Source: Dehalococcoidia bacterium
GTDB taxonomy: Bacteria; Chloroflexota; Dehalococcoidia; JACVQG01
Assembly (NCBI GenBank): GCA_015661045.1
Contig: JACVQG010000019.1
Location: forward strand, 1 to 10,944
Length of the DNA: 10,944 bases
Direction of reading: 5' to 3'
The notes beneath the pieces were generated by a model, which ran no database searches, was not told the DNA's origin, and was given only the letters and a program-made list of their open reading frames with translations. The position numbers and the translations under genes were made by a program. This document shows positions 1 to 6,167 of the stretch, in pieces; positions within the stretch are counted from its first letter, which is position 1, and every line of letters begins with the position of its first letter.

Positions 1-362
1 TCTTCCTGGATTAGATATAATACCTTGCGGGGATTGGCCAGGAGGTCTTCCAGGTAAGCTATGTTTTTCAAGACCTCGGCGTATTCATCTTCTATCTTTT
101 TCCTTTCCAGAGCCGCCAGTCGCCTTAGTTGCATATCCAGAATGGCCTGGGCTTGAATCTGGGACAGGGCGAAGGTGGTCATAAGACCCTCTCTGGCAGC
201 TTCGGCGCTGGGTGACCGCCGGATGAGGGCAATAACAGCATCCAGGTTATCCAGAGCCTTTTTCAGTCCTTCCAGGATATGAGCTCTGGCCTGGGCTTGC
301 CTCAGTTCGTACTGTGAACGGCGTACAATAACTATGCGGCGGAATTCTATGAAGTACTGGAG
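1..362 (-). pseudogene. gyrA: DNA gyrase subunit A, downstream part in the shifted frame (partial, runs off left edge)
   Basis: Reading the minus strand from 362 to 1 gives an open frame of about 120 residues without a stop. It starts [20 protein letters not shown], passes through a segment with [16 protein letters not shown], and reaches AQAILDMQLRRLAALERKKI before the edge. This is the typical C-terminal part of the GyrA breakage-reunion domain: the tower end and the coiled coil that carries the dimer gate. It follows directly on from the protein encoded at 364-1419 but in a different frame, because a 13-bp unit is present twice at 351-376. With one copy removed the two frames join as ...[11 protein letters not shown]..., which is the expected family sequence. 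The C-terminal beta-pinwheel domain would lie beyond position 1. Homology is clear. Whether the break is biological or an assembly or sequencing artefact cannot be decided here. Confidence 0.85.
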
Positions 363-1419
363 GGAAGTACTGGAGGGCCTCTTTGAGGCTGATATTTGAC
401 CGTGGCTGTCCGTCTACCAACGCCAGGAAGTTAACAGAAAAAGAGGACTGGAGGGCGGTATGACGATAAAGGTTGTTGAGCACTACTTCGGGTATGACTT
501 CACGCTTTAATTCAATGACTACACGGATACCTTCCCGGTCTGACTCATCTCGTAGCTCGGAAATGCCTTCTATTTTCTTATCCCTGGCAAGGTCGGCAAT
601 TCTTTCAACAAGCGCTGACTTGTTTACTTGATAAGGCAATTCAGTAACAATGATACTCTGGCGTCCTTTCGCCATTTGCTCAATGCTGGTTTTGGCGCGG
701 AGGATAAACCTGCCCTGTCCCTGTCCGAACGCTTTGAGTACACCCTCCCGCCCTATGAGGGTTCCACCGGTGGGGAAATCGGGGCCTGGGATAAGTTTGA
801 CGATATCGTCAAGGGTAGCCTCCGGATTCTCAATCAGGTGGTTAATTCCGTCACAGATTTCTCCCAGGTTATGCGGGGGAATATTGGTAGCCATGCCTAC
901 AGCAATGCCGGAAGCGCCGTTGACAAGTAAATTGGGTACTATTGCGGGCAGAATAGACGGTTCCTCTAAACTACCATCAAAGTTAGGGACGAAATTTACA
1001 GTTTCCCTTTCTATGTCCACCAGCATTTCTTCAGCTATAGGGGTAAGGCGCGCTTCGGTATATCGCATGGCGGCTGGTGGGTCGTTATCTATACTTCCGA
1101 AGTTACCCTGGCCATCTACCAGGGGATACCTCATGGAAAAATCCTGGGCTAACCGCACCATAGCCTCATAGACAGGTGCATCGCCGTGGGGGTGATATTT
1201 TCCCATAACCTCGCCAACGATACGGGCGCACTTCTTAAACGGGGTGTTAGACCGGATACCCATCTGTTGCATCGAGTATAGGATACGCCGCTGGACTGGT
1301 TTGAGGCCGTCCCGGATATCGGGCAAAGCCCTGGCAACTATGACGCTCATGGCGTAGTCCAGGTACGAGTTACGCAGTTCTTCTTCGATTTTTACCGGTT
1401 TAATGTTGCCAACAACCAT
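247..1419 (-). CDS. gyrA: DNA gyrase subunit A, N-terminal part, frameshifted after codon 352
   Basis: GyrA is the DNA-cleaving subunit of the type IIA topoisomerase that introduces negative supercoils; it pairs with GyrB in an A2B2 complex. The ATG at 1417-1419 has an AAGGTGG ribosome-binding site 7 nt upstream (1427-1433). The winged-helix CAP region is intact: KYHPHGD at residues 74-80 and the catalytic tyrosine Tyr120 in RYTEARL. GQGNFGS (103-109) and the [25 protein letters not shown] region are also present. Residues 353-390 (PPVLHRI... to the stop at 247-249) do not belong to the family; they arise from the 13-bp duplication. The full protein normally exceeds 800 residues, so this 390-residue product would lack the coiled-coil dimer gate and the pinwheel domain and should not work as a gyrase. 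The residue equivalent to E. coli Ser83 is Ala81 and the equivalent of Asp87 is Glu85. The gene lies 25 bp downstream of the kinase-like gene, probably in one transcript. ParC could be considered, but the sequence fits GyrA better. Confidence 0.93.
   Translation of the reverse strand: MVVGNIKPVKIEEELRNSYLDYAMSVIVARALPDIRDGLKPVQRRILYSMQQMGIRSNTPFKKCARIVGEVMGKYHPHGDAPVYEAMVRLAQDFSMRYPLVDGQGNFGSIDNDPPAAMRYTEARLTPIAEEMLVDIERETVNFVPNFDGSLEEPSILPAIVPNLLVNGASGIAVGMATNIPPHNLGEICDGINHLIENPEATLDDIVKLIPGPDFPTGGTLIGREGVLKAFGQGQGRFILRAKTSIEQMAKGRQSIIVTELPYQVNKSALVERIADLARDKKIEGISELRDESDREGIRVVIELKREVIPEVVLNNLYRHTALQSSFSVNFLALVDGQPRSNISLKEALQYFPPVLHRIPPHSYCTPFTVRTEASPGQSSYPGRTEKGSG
351..376. repeat. Perfect 13-bp tandem duplication inside gyrA
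   Basis: The unit GAAGTACTGGAGG occupies 351-363 and is repeated exactly at 364-376. Thirteen is not a multiple of three, so the second copy shifts the gyrA frame by one base. Deleting either copy restores a continuous GyrA reading frame. The shape fits replication slippage, or an assembly or read-merging error; it does not look like a homopolymer miscount. Confidence 0.95.
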
Positions 1420-1444
1420 AATTATTCCACCTTATCTCAAACTA

Positions 1445-2593
1445 TTAACAGGTTAGCGCACAAGAGCAGACTTCCCTGGCAATGCGTAAAATTCGGGTAC
1501 GGCTCTCCTCGACTGTCTCCACCCCGGTGTTGAGGATATAGCACCTGGCATATTGGAATAACATCCGGAAGAAGTCCACCTGGAGTTGAGTTCGGCTTTC
1601 GTTTCTTACCAGGAGATAGGGATTATAAAAAGGTTCAGTTTTGATTTTTCCCCAATCGGCTTCCGGCCCTGAACCTGGCAGGATGGTGAATTCACCTTTC
1701 TTGAGGATGTTTATAGCGTCCTCGGCCTCTAACTGGACCTCCGGTGGCGATACCTTATCCCGGCGCAGCAGAACAACCCCCTGGATGCGGGTAGTATGAA
1801 CGAAGTGCTCCGGCCCCCCTACCCAGATAGGGTCCAGGATGGCCCGGGAGTTAGGAACATCGGTATAGCTTTCACCTACATTCTCCAGCTTTGAGCGGTC
1901 AAAAAGTTCAGCCAGTCTCGGGAAACCACCGGCCAGGTCGGTTCTGATATAGAATTTACGTTCGGAGATACGGGCTATGGCGCGTCCCTGGGTAGTCCCG
2001 CCGACGTAATCCACATAGCACCAGTCATCGCTATGCAGGCGGGCAGACGGCACGTTTAAAGTCAGACCGTAGGAATGAGTACTTTTGCCCGTGCCCGTGG
2101 GTGCAATAAGGGTAATACCACAGCCACCTATATCTACGACGGCGGCATGGAGACTATGTATATTATGCTGCATCTCCATAATATCGGCTACTATTCCTAA
2201 TGCCCAGCTTTTTACCTGGCCGTAGTAATCTGAGTTGAGCATTACAGCAGTTTTGGTTTCCGAACAATAATAAGCAAAAGGAGGCTGATCAGGTATGCCG
2301 GTTACAGCAAAGATGCAGCCGTGGGGTTCGACACCTTCCAGAGGAGCGGGGAACCAGTTGTCAATCCAGAAATCAGCCAGATGGTAGTTATTTGTGATCA
2401 GGCGGATAATTACGCCATTAATATTAGCGTTCCACGAATACAGGTGGTCATAGGGCATGTTAGCGCGGGCCAAGTCCACCTTATCATCTATTTCTGCCTT
2501 TGTAAGATTAGTCCTGGAGTCTACTCTAGCTTTGATAGCGGTGGTGATATTGCTAATGCCCCGGACTGCCTTCAAGTTGGATTTGATTGCCAT
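1445..2593 (-). CDS. HPr kinase / PEP carboxykinase-like P-loop protein, function unknown
   Basis: The 382-residue protein has a P-loop nucleotide-binding core. HSLHAAVVDIGGCGITLIAP (146-165) runs into the Walker A segment TGTGKST (166-172), and the acidic pair in HSDDW (188-191) follows in the place where HprK has its ADD motif. The order of a histidine-containing strand, Walker A and an Asp-Asp motif is that of the HprK/PckA kinase fold. The N-terminal 140 residues have no obvious HprK N-domain. The C-terminal part (LLRRD at 275-279, NPYLLV at 324-329) may be a substrate lobe. No signal peptide or membrane segment is visible. The ATG start has a GGGAGG site at 2599-2604, 5 nt away. It is the first gene of a unit with gyrA, and a good sigma70-type promoter lies upstream. 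I do not know its substrate. True HprK is unlikely because no PTS genes are nearby and the length and termini differ. Confidence 0.75.
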   Translation of the reverse strand: MAIKSNLKAVRGISNITTAIKARVDSRTNLTKAEIDDKVDLARANMPYDHLYSWNANINGVIIRLITNNYHLADFWIDNWFPAPLEGVEPHGCIFAVTGIPDQPPFAYYCSETKTAVMLNSDYYGQVKSWALGIVADIMEMQHNIHSLHAAVVDIGGCGITLIAPTGTGKSTHSYGLTLNVPSARLHSDDWCYVDYVGGTTQGRAIARISERKFYIRTDLAGGFPRLAELFDRSKLENVGESYTDVPNSRAILDPIWVGGPEHFVHTTRIQGVVLLRRDKVSPPEVQLEAEDAINILKKGEFTILPGSGPEADWGKIKTEPFYNPYLLVRNESRTQLQVDFFRMLFQYARCYILNTGVETVEESRTRILRIAREVCSCALTC

Positions 2594-2623
2594 AATAACC
2601 TCCCGCGGGATATTGGGGTTATT
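2594..2623 (-). promoter_or_regulatory. Inverted repeat in the leader that can sequester the kinase-gene ribosome-binding site
   Basis: On the minus strand AATAACC (2617-2623) is complementary to GGTTATT (2594-2600), directly before the start codon of the kinase-like gene. The 16-nt loop contains the perfect palindrome TCCCGCGGGA (2601-2610). The Shine-Dalgarno sequence GGGAGG (2599-2604) lies partly in the 3' arm and partly in the palindrome, so folding would hide it. The pairing is seen in the sequence; a regulatory role is inferred. Confidence 0.4.
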
Positions 2624-2656
2624 TCTACGAGGTCTTCCATTAGTTCATTTAGTATA

Positions 2657-2685
2657 AGTATATATTCATGTTCAATCGCCGTCAA
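2657..2685 (-). promoter_or_regulatory. Sigma70-type promoter for the kinase-like gene and gyrA
   Basis: Read on the minus strand, TTGACG (2680-2685) is followed after exactly 17 bp by TATACT (2657-2662). Each box matches the consensus at five of six positions. Transcription would start near 2650, leaving a leader of about 57 nt that contains the inverted repeat over the ribosome-binding site. Confidence 0.65.
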
Positions 2686-2709
2686 AGGGTGGGAGGTGTC
2701 GAAAACGAA

Positions 2710-2738
2710 TTGACACGGCATTACCCAAATAGTAGAAT
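2710..2738 (+). promoter_or_regulatory. Sigma70-type promoter for the NifU-like gene
   Basis: TTGACA (2710-2715) and TAGAAT (2733-2738) are separated by 17 bp. The -35 box is a perfect match and the -10 box matches five of six. The start site would be near 2745, about 40 nt before the ATG. It diverges from the promoter at 2657-2685, with only about 24 bp between the two -35 boxes. Confidence 0.7.
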
Positions 2739-2750
2739 AAAGTAAAGGAA

Positions 2751-2767
2751 GGGGATATTTAATCCCC
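2751..2767 (+). promoter_or_regulatory. Small inverted repeat in the leader of the NifU-like gene
   Basis: GGGGAT (2751-2756) and ATCCCC (2762-2767) flank a 5-nt loop ATTTA. The repeat begins a few bases after the predicted transcription start and ends next to the AAAAGGAG ribosome-binding site (2768-2775). It could be an operator or a short mRNA hairpin that shapes translation. No known regulator motif is recognised. Confidence 0.35.
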
Positions 2768-2782
2768 AAAAGGAGAAATCTA

Positions 2783-3007
2783 ATGCGTGAAGAAATCGAA
2801 AAGGCTCTGGACGAGATTCGGCCTTTTTTGCGTTCTGATGGCGGGGATGTGGAGTTAATAGAGGTAACTGAGGATGGGGTTGTTAAAGTAAAGCTTCAGG
2901 GCGCTTGTGGCGGATGTCATATGTCTAATGTAACCCTGAAGAATGGGATAGAGCGGATACTAAAACAGGAAGTGCCTTCAGTTAAGGAAGTTATCGCCGT
3001 AGAGTAA
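2783..3007 (+). CDS. NifU-like C-terminal domain Fe-S cluster scaffold protein
   Basis: This 74-residue protein is essentially a single NifU C-terminal (Nfu) domain. It begins with a helix ending in RPFLRSDGGDVELIEV (13-28), the family hallmark, followed by beta strands and the cluster-binding C42-x-x-C45 in ACGGCHMS, then TLKNGIERILK. Such proteins bind a 4Fe-4S cluster between two subunits through the CxxC pair and deliver it to apo-enzymes in the cytoplasm. It is much shorter than full NifU because the N-terminal IscU-like and ferredoxin domains are absent, as is usual for stand-alone Nfu proteins. The ATG is supported by AAAAGGAG 7 nt upstream and by a strong promoter. It is transcribed alone and ends at the shared terminator at 3076-3111. 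No other Fe-S assembly genes lie in the window. Confidence 0.93.
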   Translation: MREEIEKALDEIRPFLRSDGGDVELIEVTEDGVVKVKLQGACGGCHMSNVTLKNGIERILKQEVPSVKEVIAVE

Positions 3008-3075
3008 AAATAGCTTCAACCAGTTGAATATACGATCTGTCAAAATGGGATGATTTTCCAATATCTTATTGTGAC

Positions 3076-3111
3076 AAAAATAACCCCCCGATATATCGGG
3101 GGGTTATTTTT
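3076..3111. terminator. Bidirectional rho-independent terminator between nfu and lysC
   Basis: A perfect 36-bp palindrome has an A-rich left end, a core of six C then GATA/TATC then six G, and a T-rich right end. Either strand therefore forms a GC-rich hairpin followed by a U tract. It lies between the stop of the NifU-like gene and the stop of lysC, so it can end both convergent transcripts. Confidence 0.93.
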
Positions 3112-3113
3112 TA

Positions 3114-3596
3114 TTATGCTCTCTCTAATTCAAAAGCTTGATGAAGGGCAATAACGGCGTTTTTAACATCTTCCTGAGCTACAATACAGGTGATTCTTAT
3201 CTCGGAAGTGGTAATTAGCTGGATATTTATGCCGGCTTCATATAAGGCTTTGAACATCCGAGCGGCATAGCCCGGTGCATTTTGCATACCGGTGCCTACT
3301 ACGCTAACTTTACCCAGGTTGGAATCACTTACACATTTGGATGCTCCAATGGACTTGGCTACCGGCTCTATAATCTTCATAGCCTTGGTGAGGTCGCTTT
3401 TGGATACCGTGAACGTAAGGTCGGTGATATTATTTAGACCGGCATTCTGCACAATTGTATCCACACTGATGGCTGCCTTCGACAGTGGTTCAAACAGCGA
3501 TGCAGCTATACCGGGCCTATCGGGGATACCAACCAGGGTAATCTTAGCTACATCGGTATCGTGAGCAATACCCCGGACTTTATTCCTTACTTCCAT
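3114..3596 (-). CDS. lysC: Possible internally initiated aspartokinase beta subunit (ACT domains only)
   Basis: Within lysC the codon for Met246 (3594-3596, in GASMEVRNK) is preceded 5 nt upstream by a full AAAGGAG Shine-Dalgarno sequence (3602-3608). Starting there in frame would give 160 residues containing both ACT domains but no kinase domain. Bacillus subtilis aspartokinase II and Corynebacterium aspartokinase are known alpha2beta2 enzymes whose beta subunit is made from an in-frame internal start at a similar place. The internal site is seen in the sequence; that it is used here is inferred. Confidence 0.5.
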   Translation of the reverse strand: MEVRNKVRGIAHDTDVAKITLVGIPDRPGIAASLFEPLSKAAISVDTIVQNAGLNNITDLTFTVSKSDLTKAMKIIEPVAKSIGASKCVSDSNLGKVSVVGTGMQNAPGYAARMFKALYEAGINIQLITTSEIRITCIVAQEDVKNAVIALHQAFELERA

Positions 3597-4331
3597 AGAA
3601 GCTCCTTTATGAATCAGTGTGCCTGGATTCTCGTTGAAACTGGAAGCTACCAGAATGGGCATACTATATACCTGTCCTAACTCGACCGCACGGGGGTGCA
3701 TAACCTTGGCCCCCCAGGTGGCAAGTTCTAACATTTCCTCATACCCGATATCTTTTAATCGTCGAGCCACAGGGACTATACGGGGGTCAGCGGTATACAC
3801 TCCTTCAACATCGGTATAAATTTCGCATTTATCCGCCTTCAGGCCGATGGCCAATGCCACAGCAGTAGTATCCGAGCCGCCACGCCCCAGGGTGGTTACA
3901 TCCATATTCCGGGTAACACCCTGAAAACCGGCTACGATAACTATTTTACCGGTTTCTAACTCGCTGGTAATGCGTTGCGCCTCTACCGACACGATACGGG
4001 CTTTTCTATGGGTTTCATCAGTCCAGATGCCTGCCTGCCCACCGGTCAGGCTGACGGCTGAATAGCCCATCGAGCGCAAGGCCATAGCCATCAGCGTAGT
4101 GGAGACAATTTCCCCTGTGGAGAGTAAAACATCCATCTCCCGCTCATCGGGGTCTGGAGTAATCTTATGGGCCAGGGCTATCAGGTCATCGGTTGTGTCC
4201 CCCATAGCCGAAACAACCACTACTACCTGGTTGCCCTGGTCATGGGACTTACCTACCCTCCGGGCTACCCGTTTGACTTTCTCGGCATCAGCTACAGAAC
4301 TGCCCCCATATTTTTGAACGATGAGTGACAT
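3114..4331 (-). CDS. lysC: Aspartate kinase (aspartokinase)
   Basis: Catalyses ATP-dependent phosphorylation of L-aspartate, the first step towards lysine, threonine, methionine and diaminopimelate. The 405 residues match the length of monofunctional class aspartokinases. The kinase domain shows KYGGSS (7-12), LSTGE (70-74), [12 protein letters not shown] (146-157) and VMHPRA (210-215). Two ACT domains follow, from about 265 ([17 protein letters not shown]) and about 342 ([19 protein letters not shown]), which normally bind lysine and/or threonine for feedback control. The ATG at 4329-4331 has AGGGAG (4340-4345) 8 nt upstream. That site lies inside the final codons of the preceding TOPRIM-like gene, which ends only 4 bp away, so lysC is either coupled to it or uses a promoter inside it. 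The gene ends at the palindromic terminator. An internal start at codon 246 may give a second product. The aspartokinase assignment is secure; lysC is chosen as symbol because there is no fused homoserine dehydrogenase. Confidence 0.95.
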   Translation of the reverse strand: MSLIVQKYGGSSVADAEKVKRVARRVGKSHDQGNQVVVVVSAMGDTTDDLIALAHKITPDPDEREMDVLLSTGEIVSTTLMAMALRSMGYSAVSLTGGQAGIWTDETHRKARIVSVEAQRITSELETGKIVIVAGFQGVTRNMDVTTLGRGGSDTTAVALAIGLKADKCEIYTDVEGVYTADPRIVPVARRLKDIGYEEMLELATWGAKVMHPRAVELGQVYSMPILVASSFNENPGTLIHKGASMEVRNKVRGIAHDTDVAKITLVGIPDRPGIAASLFEPLSKAAISVDTIVQNAGLNNITDLTFTVSKSDLTKAMKIIEPVAKSIGASKCVSDSNLGKVSVVGTGMQNAPGYAARMFKALYEAGINIQLITTSEIRITCIVAQEDVKNAVIALHQAFELERA

Positions 4332-4335
4332 AAAA

Positions 4336-4950
4336 TTAACTCCCTGATATAGTTGGTTTAAAGTTATTTATAGCATTTACTGTTCTACGCAAACTATCTG
4401 AATTTTGCATAGCTCGCTCTATTTCCCAAGTCACTGCAACAAAAGAAGACAGGGTGCCATTATAGTCAGGACCCATTATTGCCGTAGTATTAGGTACAGG
4501 AACAATACCTTCACGTATTATAGTTTTACGTGACCTCCTAGCCAAAGAAATAAGAAATGACTTAGGATCTGCGATAACATCAACATCTACCGGAATATGG
4601 GCAATATTTATACCTAAAAATGAAGCTATACCTACCCTATCTGCTAAAAGCCATGATTCGACCTCTTTTACCGCAATTCTAAATAAAAAATTCGGATGTT
4701 TAGTTTCTGGCAACCATTCTCTTATTTGGTTCGGTGCACATTCGGATTCCAAGTCTGCAAGTACAACAAATGGTATTCCTTTTGAGGCATTATTAAAACC
4801 TCGTATTTTTCGCTTAAGGTAGTCATAACCAGATTTGCCATAGCAAGAACTGATATCAAATGATGGCCGTGAGTTCACAATAATTTTGCGAATTACGACT
4901 TCACTTAATAAATCCTCAACCGCAATATTAATAGTAATTGGTTTTATCAT
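4336..4950 (-). CDS. TOPRIM-like (DUF4276-type) protein paired with the AAA ATPase
   Basis: This 204-residue protein begins with a strand and acidic turn [17 protein letters not shown] (7-23; Glu12), the place where TOPRIM folds carry their catalytic Glu. It continues with [12 protein letters not shown] (58-69; Asp66 and Glu68, where the family usually has Asp-x-Asp) and [15 protein letters not shown] (90-104), a very typical DUF4276-family segment. [14 protein letters not shown] (128-141) and GPDYNG (160-165) follow. I therefore read it as a small TOPRIM-type nuclease or effector, but that is inference from motifs. Its ATG overlaps the ATPase stop as ATGA (4947-4950). No Shine-Dalgarno is seen before it, which implies translation by coupling. 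Base composition is clearly more AT-rich than in lysC or nadE. Its stop lies 4 bp from lysC. The role is unproven; defence against phage or plasmids is the leading hypothesis because of the partner gene. Confidence 0.7.
   Translation of the reverse strand: MIKPITINIAVEDLLSEVVIRKIIVNSRPSFDISSCYGKSGYDYLKRKIRGFNNASKGIPFVVLADLESECAPNQIREWLPETKHPNFLFRIAVKEVESWLLADRVGIASFLGINIAHIPVDVDVIADPKSFLISLARRSRKTIIREGIVPVPNTTAIMGPDYNGTLSSFVAVTWEIERAMQNSDSLRRTVNAINNFKPTISGS
4367..4375 (-). promoter_or_regulatory. Possible extended -10 promoter for lysC inside the TOPRIM-like gene
   Basis: The minus strand reads TGCTATAAA, an extended -10 motif (TGn plus TATAAA), about 35 bp before the lysC start codon. There is no good -35 box, and AT-rich coding DNA produces such motifs by chance, so support is weak. 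It would let lysC be expressed independently of the upstream module. Confidence 0.25.
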
Positions 4951-6095
4951 TTGATAAGAGCCAACTGATAAGCGTTTTTAGGGGAAACTTTAGGCATAAC
5001 TACTTCAGCTACGGTTAATCCCCCTTCCAGCAACTTTTTGAATTCTGGAATCGAGGATGCTGGTTCGATTTTTGTACCTTCTGGGCTAGGCGTTAAAAAA
5101 AGAATTTCTTGACCGGAAATTCCCTTGTCTGACAATAAGTCTTCATTGTGCGTGCTAAGAATAATTTGTCTTTTTTTCTGACGCTGCAATCGAGATATTA
5201 AACCGGGCAATTGAATTACAATCTCTCTATTTAAAGAAAGTTCTGGCTCCTCTAATAACAGCAAAGAATCACTCTCAAGCAGAGACCAGAGAAGACCTAG
5301 TAAACGCAAGGTTCCGTCGGAGAATTGATCCTCTCTTTGTTTCGCTCCTTTGGCGCGCCAATGCTCATACGTTGCTTCTAAATGGGGAATGCCCATTTCG
5401 TCTTTTGTTTCAATAAGATTTTTTAACTGTGGGACAGCTTTACGTAAAGCTGCCTCTATTTTGTTTAAACGAGATTGTCTCGTCTTTTCTGGTGTCTTAG
5501 CAACTCTTTCTAAAAAATATCTACCAAAAGGGTCCTCAGGAATGCCGGGCCCCGAAAAGGCAGTTGGATAACGAAGTAACTGTGGAACCAGATGTAAATA
5601 TAAAACAGATTCGAAAAAACTTGCAATATCTCTAAATGGTTGATTTGCATTAATTTGTTCGAGATGTGTCTGAGTTAACCGCATATTATCTTTGTTATCT
5701 TGTTTATCAGGTCTTTCGCGTATTAGTTCATTTCCTCTCCAGACCCGTTCATAACGTAAGACTGGTAAATGTTTGCCTGTCTGTTGTTGTTTTACTCCAA
5801 TTGCATATTTCCCAATTGGATTTTGTCCTGAAGATTCTGAGAGTTCTATTTCAATCTCAATATCTGAATATCGCCGTGCTGCAAGACATCGTATCTTGGA
5901 TACACCACCACGATCACTAATAGCTTTTTGTAATCCTCCGCCAGGTTTTACTATATCACGTAAAAATCTAAAGACATCTAAAAAGTTTGATTTTCCCGAG
6001 GCATTTGGACCAATAATAAAAACACGGTTACCTAATGAAACATCTACATTCCTAAAATTCCGCCAGTTTTTTAGAATTACTCTGGATATTATCAC
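4947..6095 (-). CDS. ABC/OLD-type AAA family ATPase (AAA_21-like), probable defence module
   Basis: The 382-residue ATPase has an RecF/OLD-like N-terminus (VILKNWRNFRNVDVSLGNRVFIIGP, split here as residues 6-16 and 17-30). Walker A is GPNASGKS (29-36). A signature-like SDGTLRLLGL follows at 259-268, Walker B as LLLLEEPE (278-285), the D-loop LSLN (286-289) and the switch histidine in STH (His316). The insert between residues 60 and 250 is the usual lid/coiled region. Such ATPases dimerise around ATP and regulate a nuclease or toxin partner. Here the partner is the overlapping TOPRIM-like gene downstream. In OLD and GajA proteins the TOPRIM domain is fused to the ATPase; here there is none in the chain, so the arrangement is split, as in PARIS. 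The start is GTG at 6093-6095 with AGGGGT (6103-6108) 7 nt upstream. The gene lies 72 bp after nadE on the same strand with no clear terminator between. GC content is low, about 34% in the lines counted, suggesting acquisition by transfer. Confidence 0.8.
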   Translation of the reverse strand: MIISRVILKNWRNFRNVDVSLGNRVFIIGPNASGKSNFLDVFRFLRDIVKPGGGLQKAISDRGGVSKIRCLAARRYSDIEIEIELSESSGQNPIGKYAIGVKQQQTGKHLPVLRYERVWRGNELIRERPDKQDNKDNMRLTQTHLEQINANQPFRDIASFFESVLYLHLVPQLLRYPTAFSGPGIPEDPFGRYFLERVAKTPEKTRQSRLNKIEAALRKAVPQLKNLIETKDEMGIPHLEATYEHWRAKGAKQREDQFSDGTLRLLGLLWSLLESDSLLLLEEPELSLNREIVIQLPGLISRLQRQKKRQIILSTHNEDLLSDKGISGQEILFLTPSPEGTKIEPASSIPEFKKLLEGGLTVAEVVMPKVSPKNAYQLALIK

Positions 6096-6167
6096 TAAGT
6101 ATACCCCTATGTACTTTGTTACTATATACCCAAAACTATATTTTTAATTACTTAGAAATTGTATCCT

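Noticed and set aside
2321..2713. 130-residue plus-strand open frame opposite the kinase-like gene
   Set aside because: Antisense to a gene with clear P-loop motifs and a strong start; no recognisable domain of its own.
2572..2769. 65-residue minus-strand open frame in the divergent promoter region, overlapping the start of the kinase-like gene
   Set aside because: It runs over both promoters and the leader, has no ribosome-binding site, and its end overlaps a well-supported gene out of frame.
3015..3028. TTCAACCAGTTGAA palindrome just after the NifU-like gene as a terminator
   Set aside because: Short, AT-rich stem with no T tract; the strong palindrome at 3076-3111 explains termination.
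4336..6095. Insertion-sequence or prophage boundaries around the ATPase/TOPRIM pair
   Set aside because: I found no transposase, integrase, terminal inverted repeats or flanking direct repeats; only composition and context suggest transfer.
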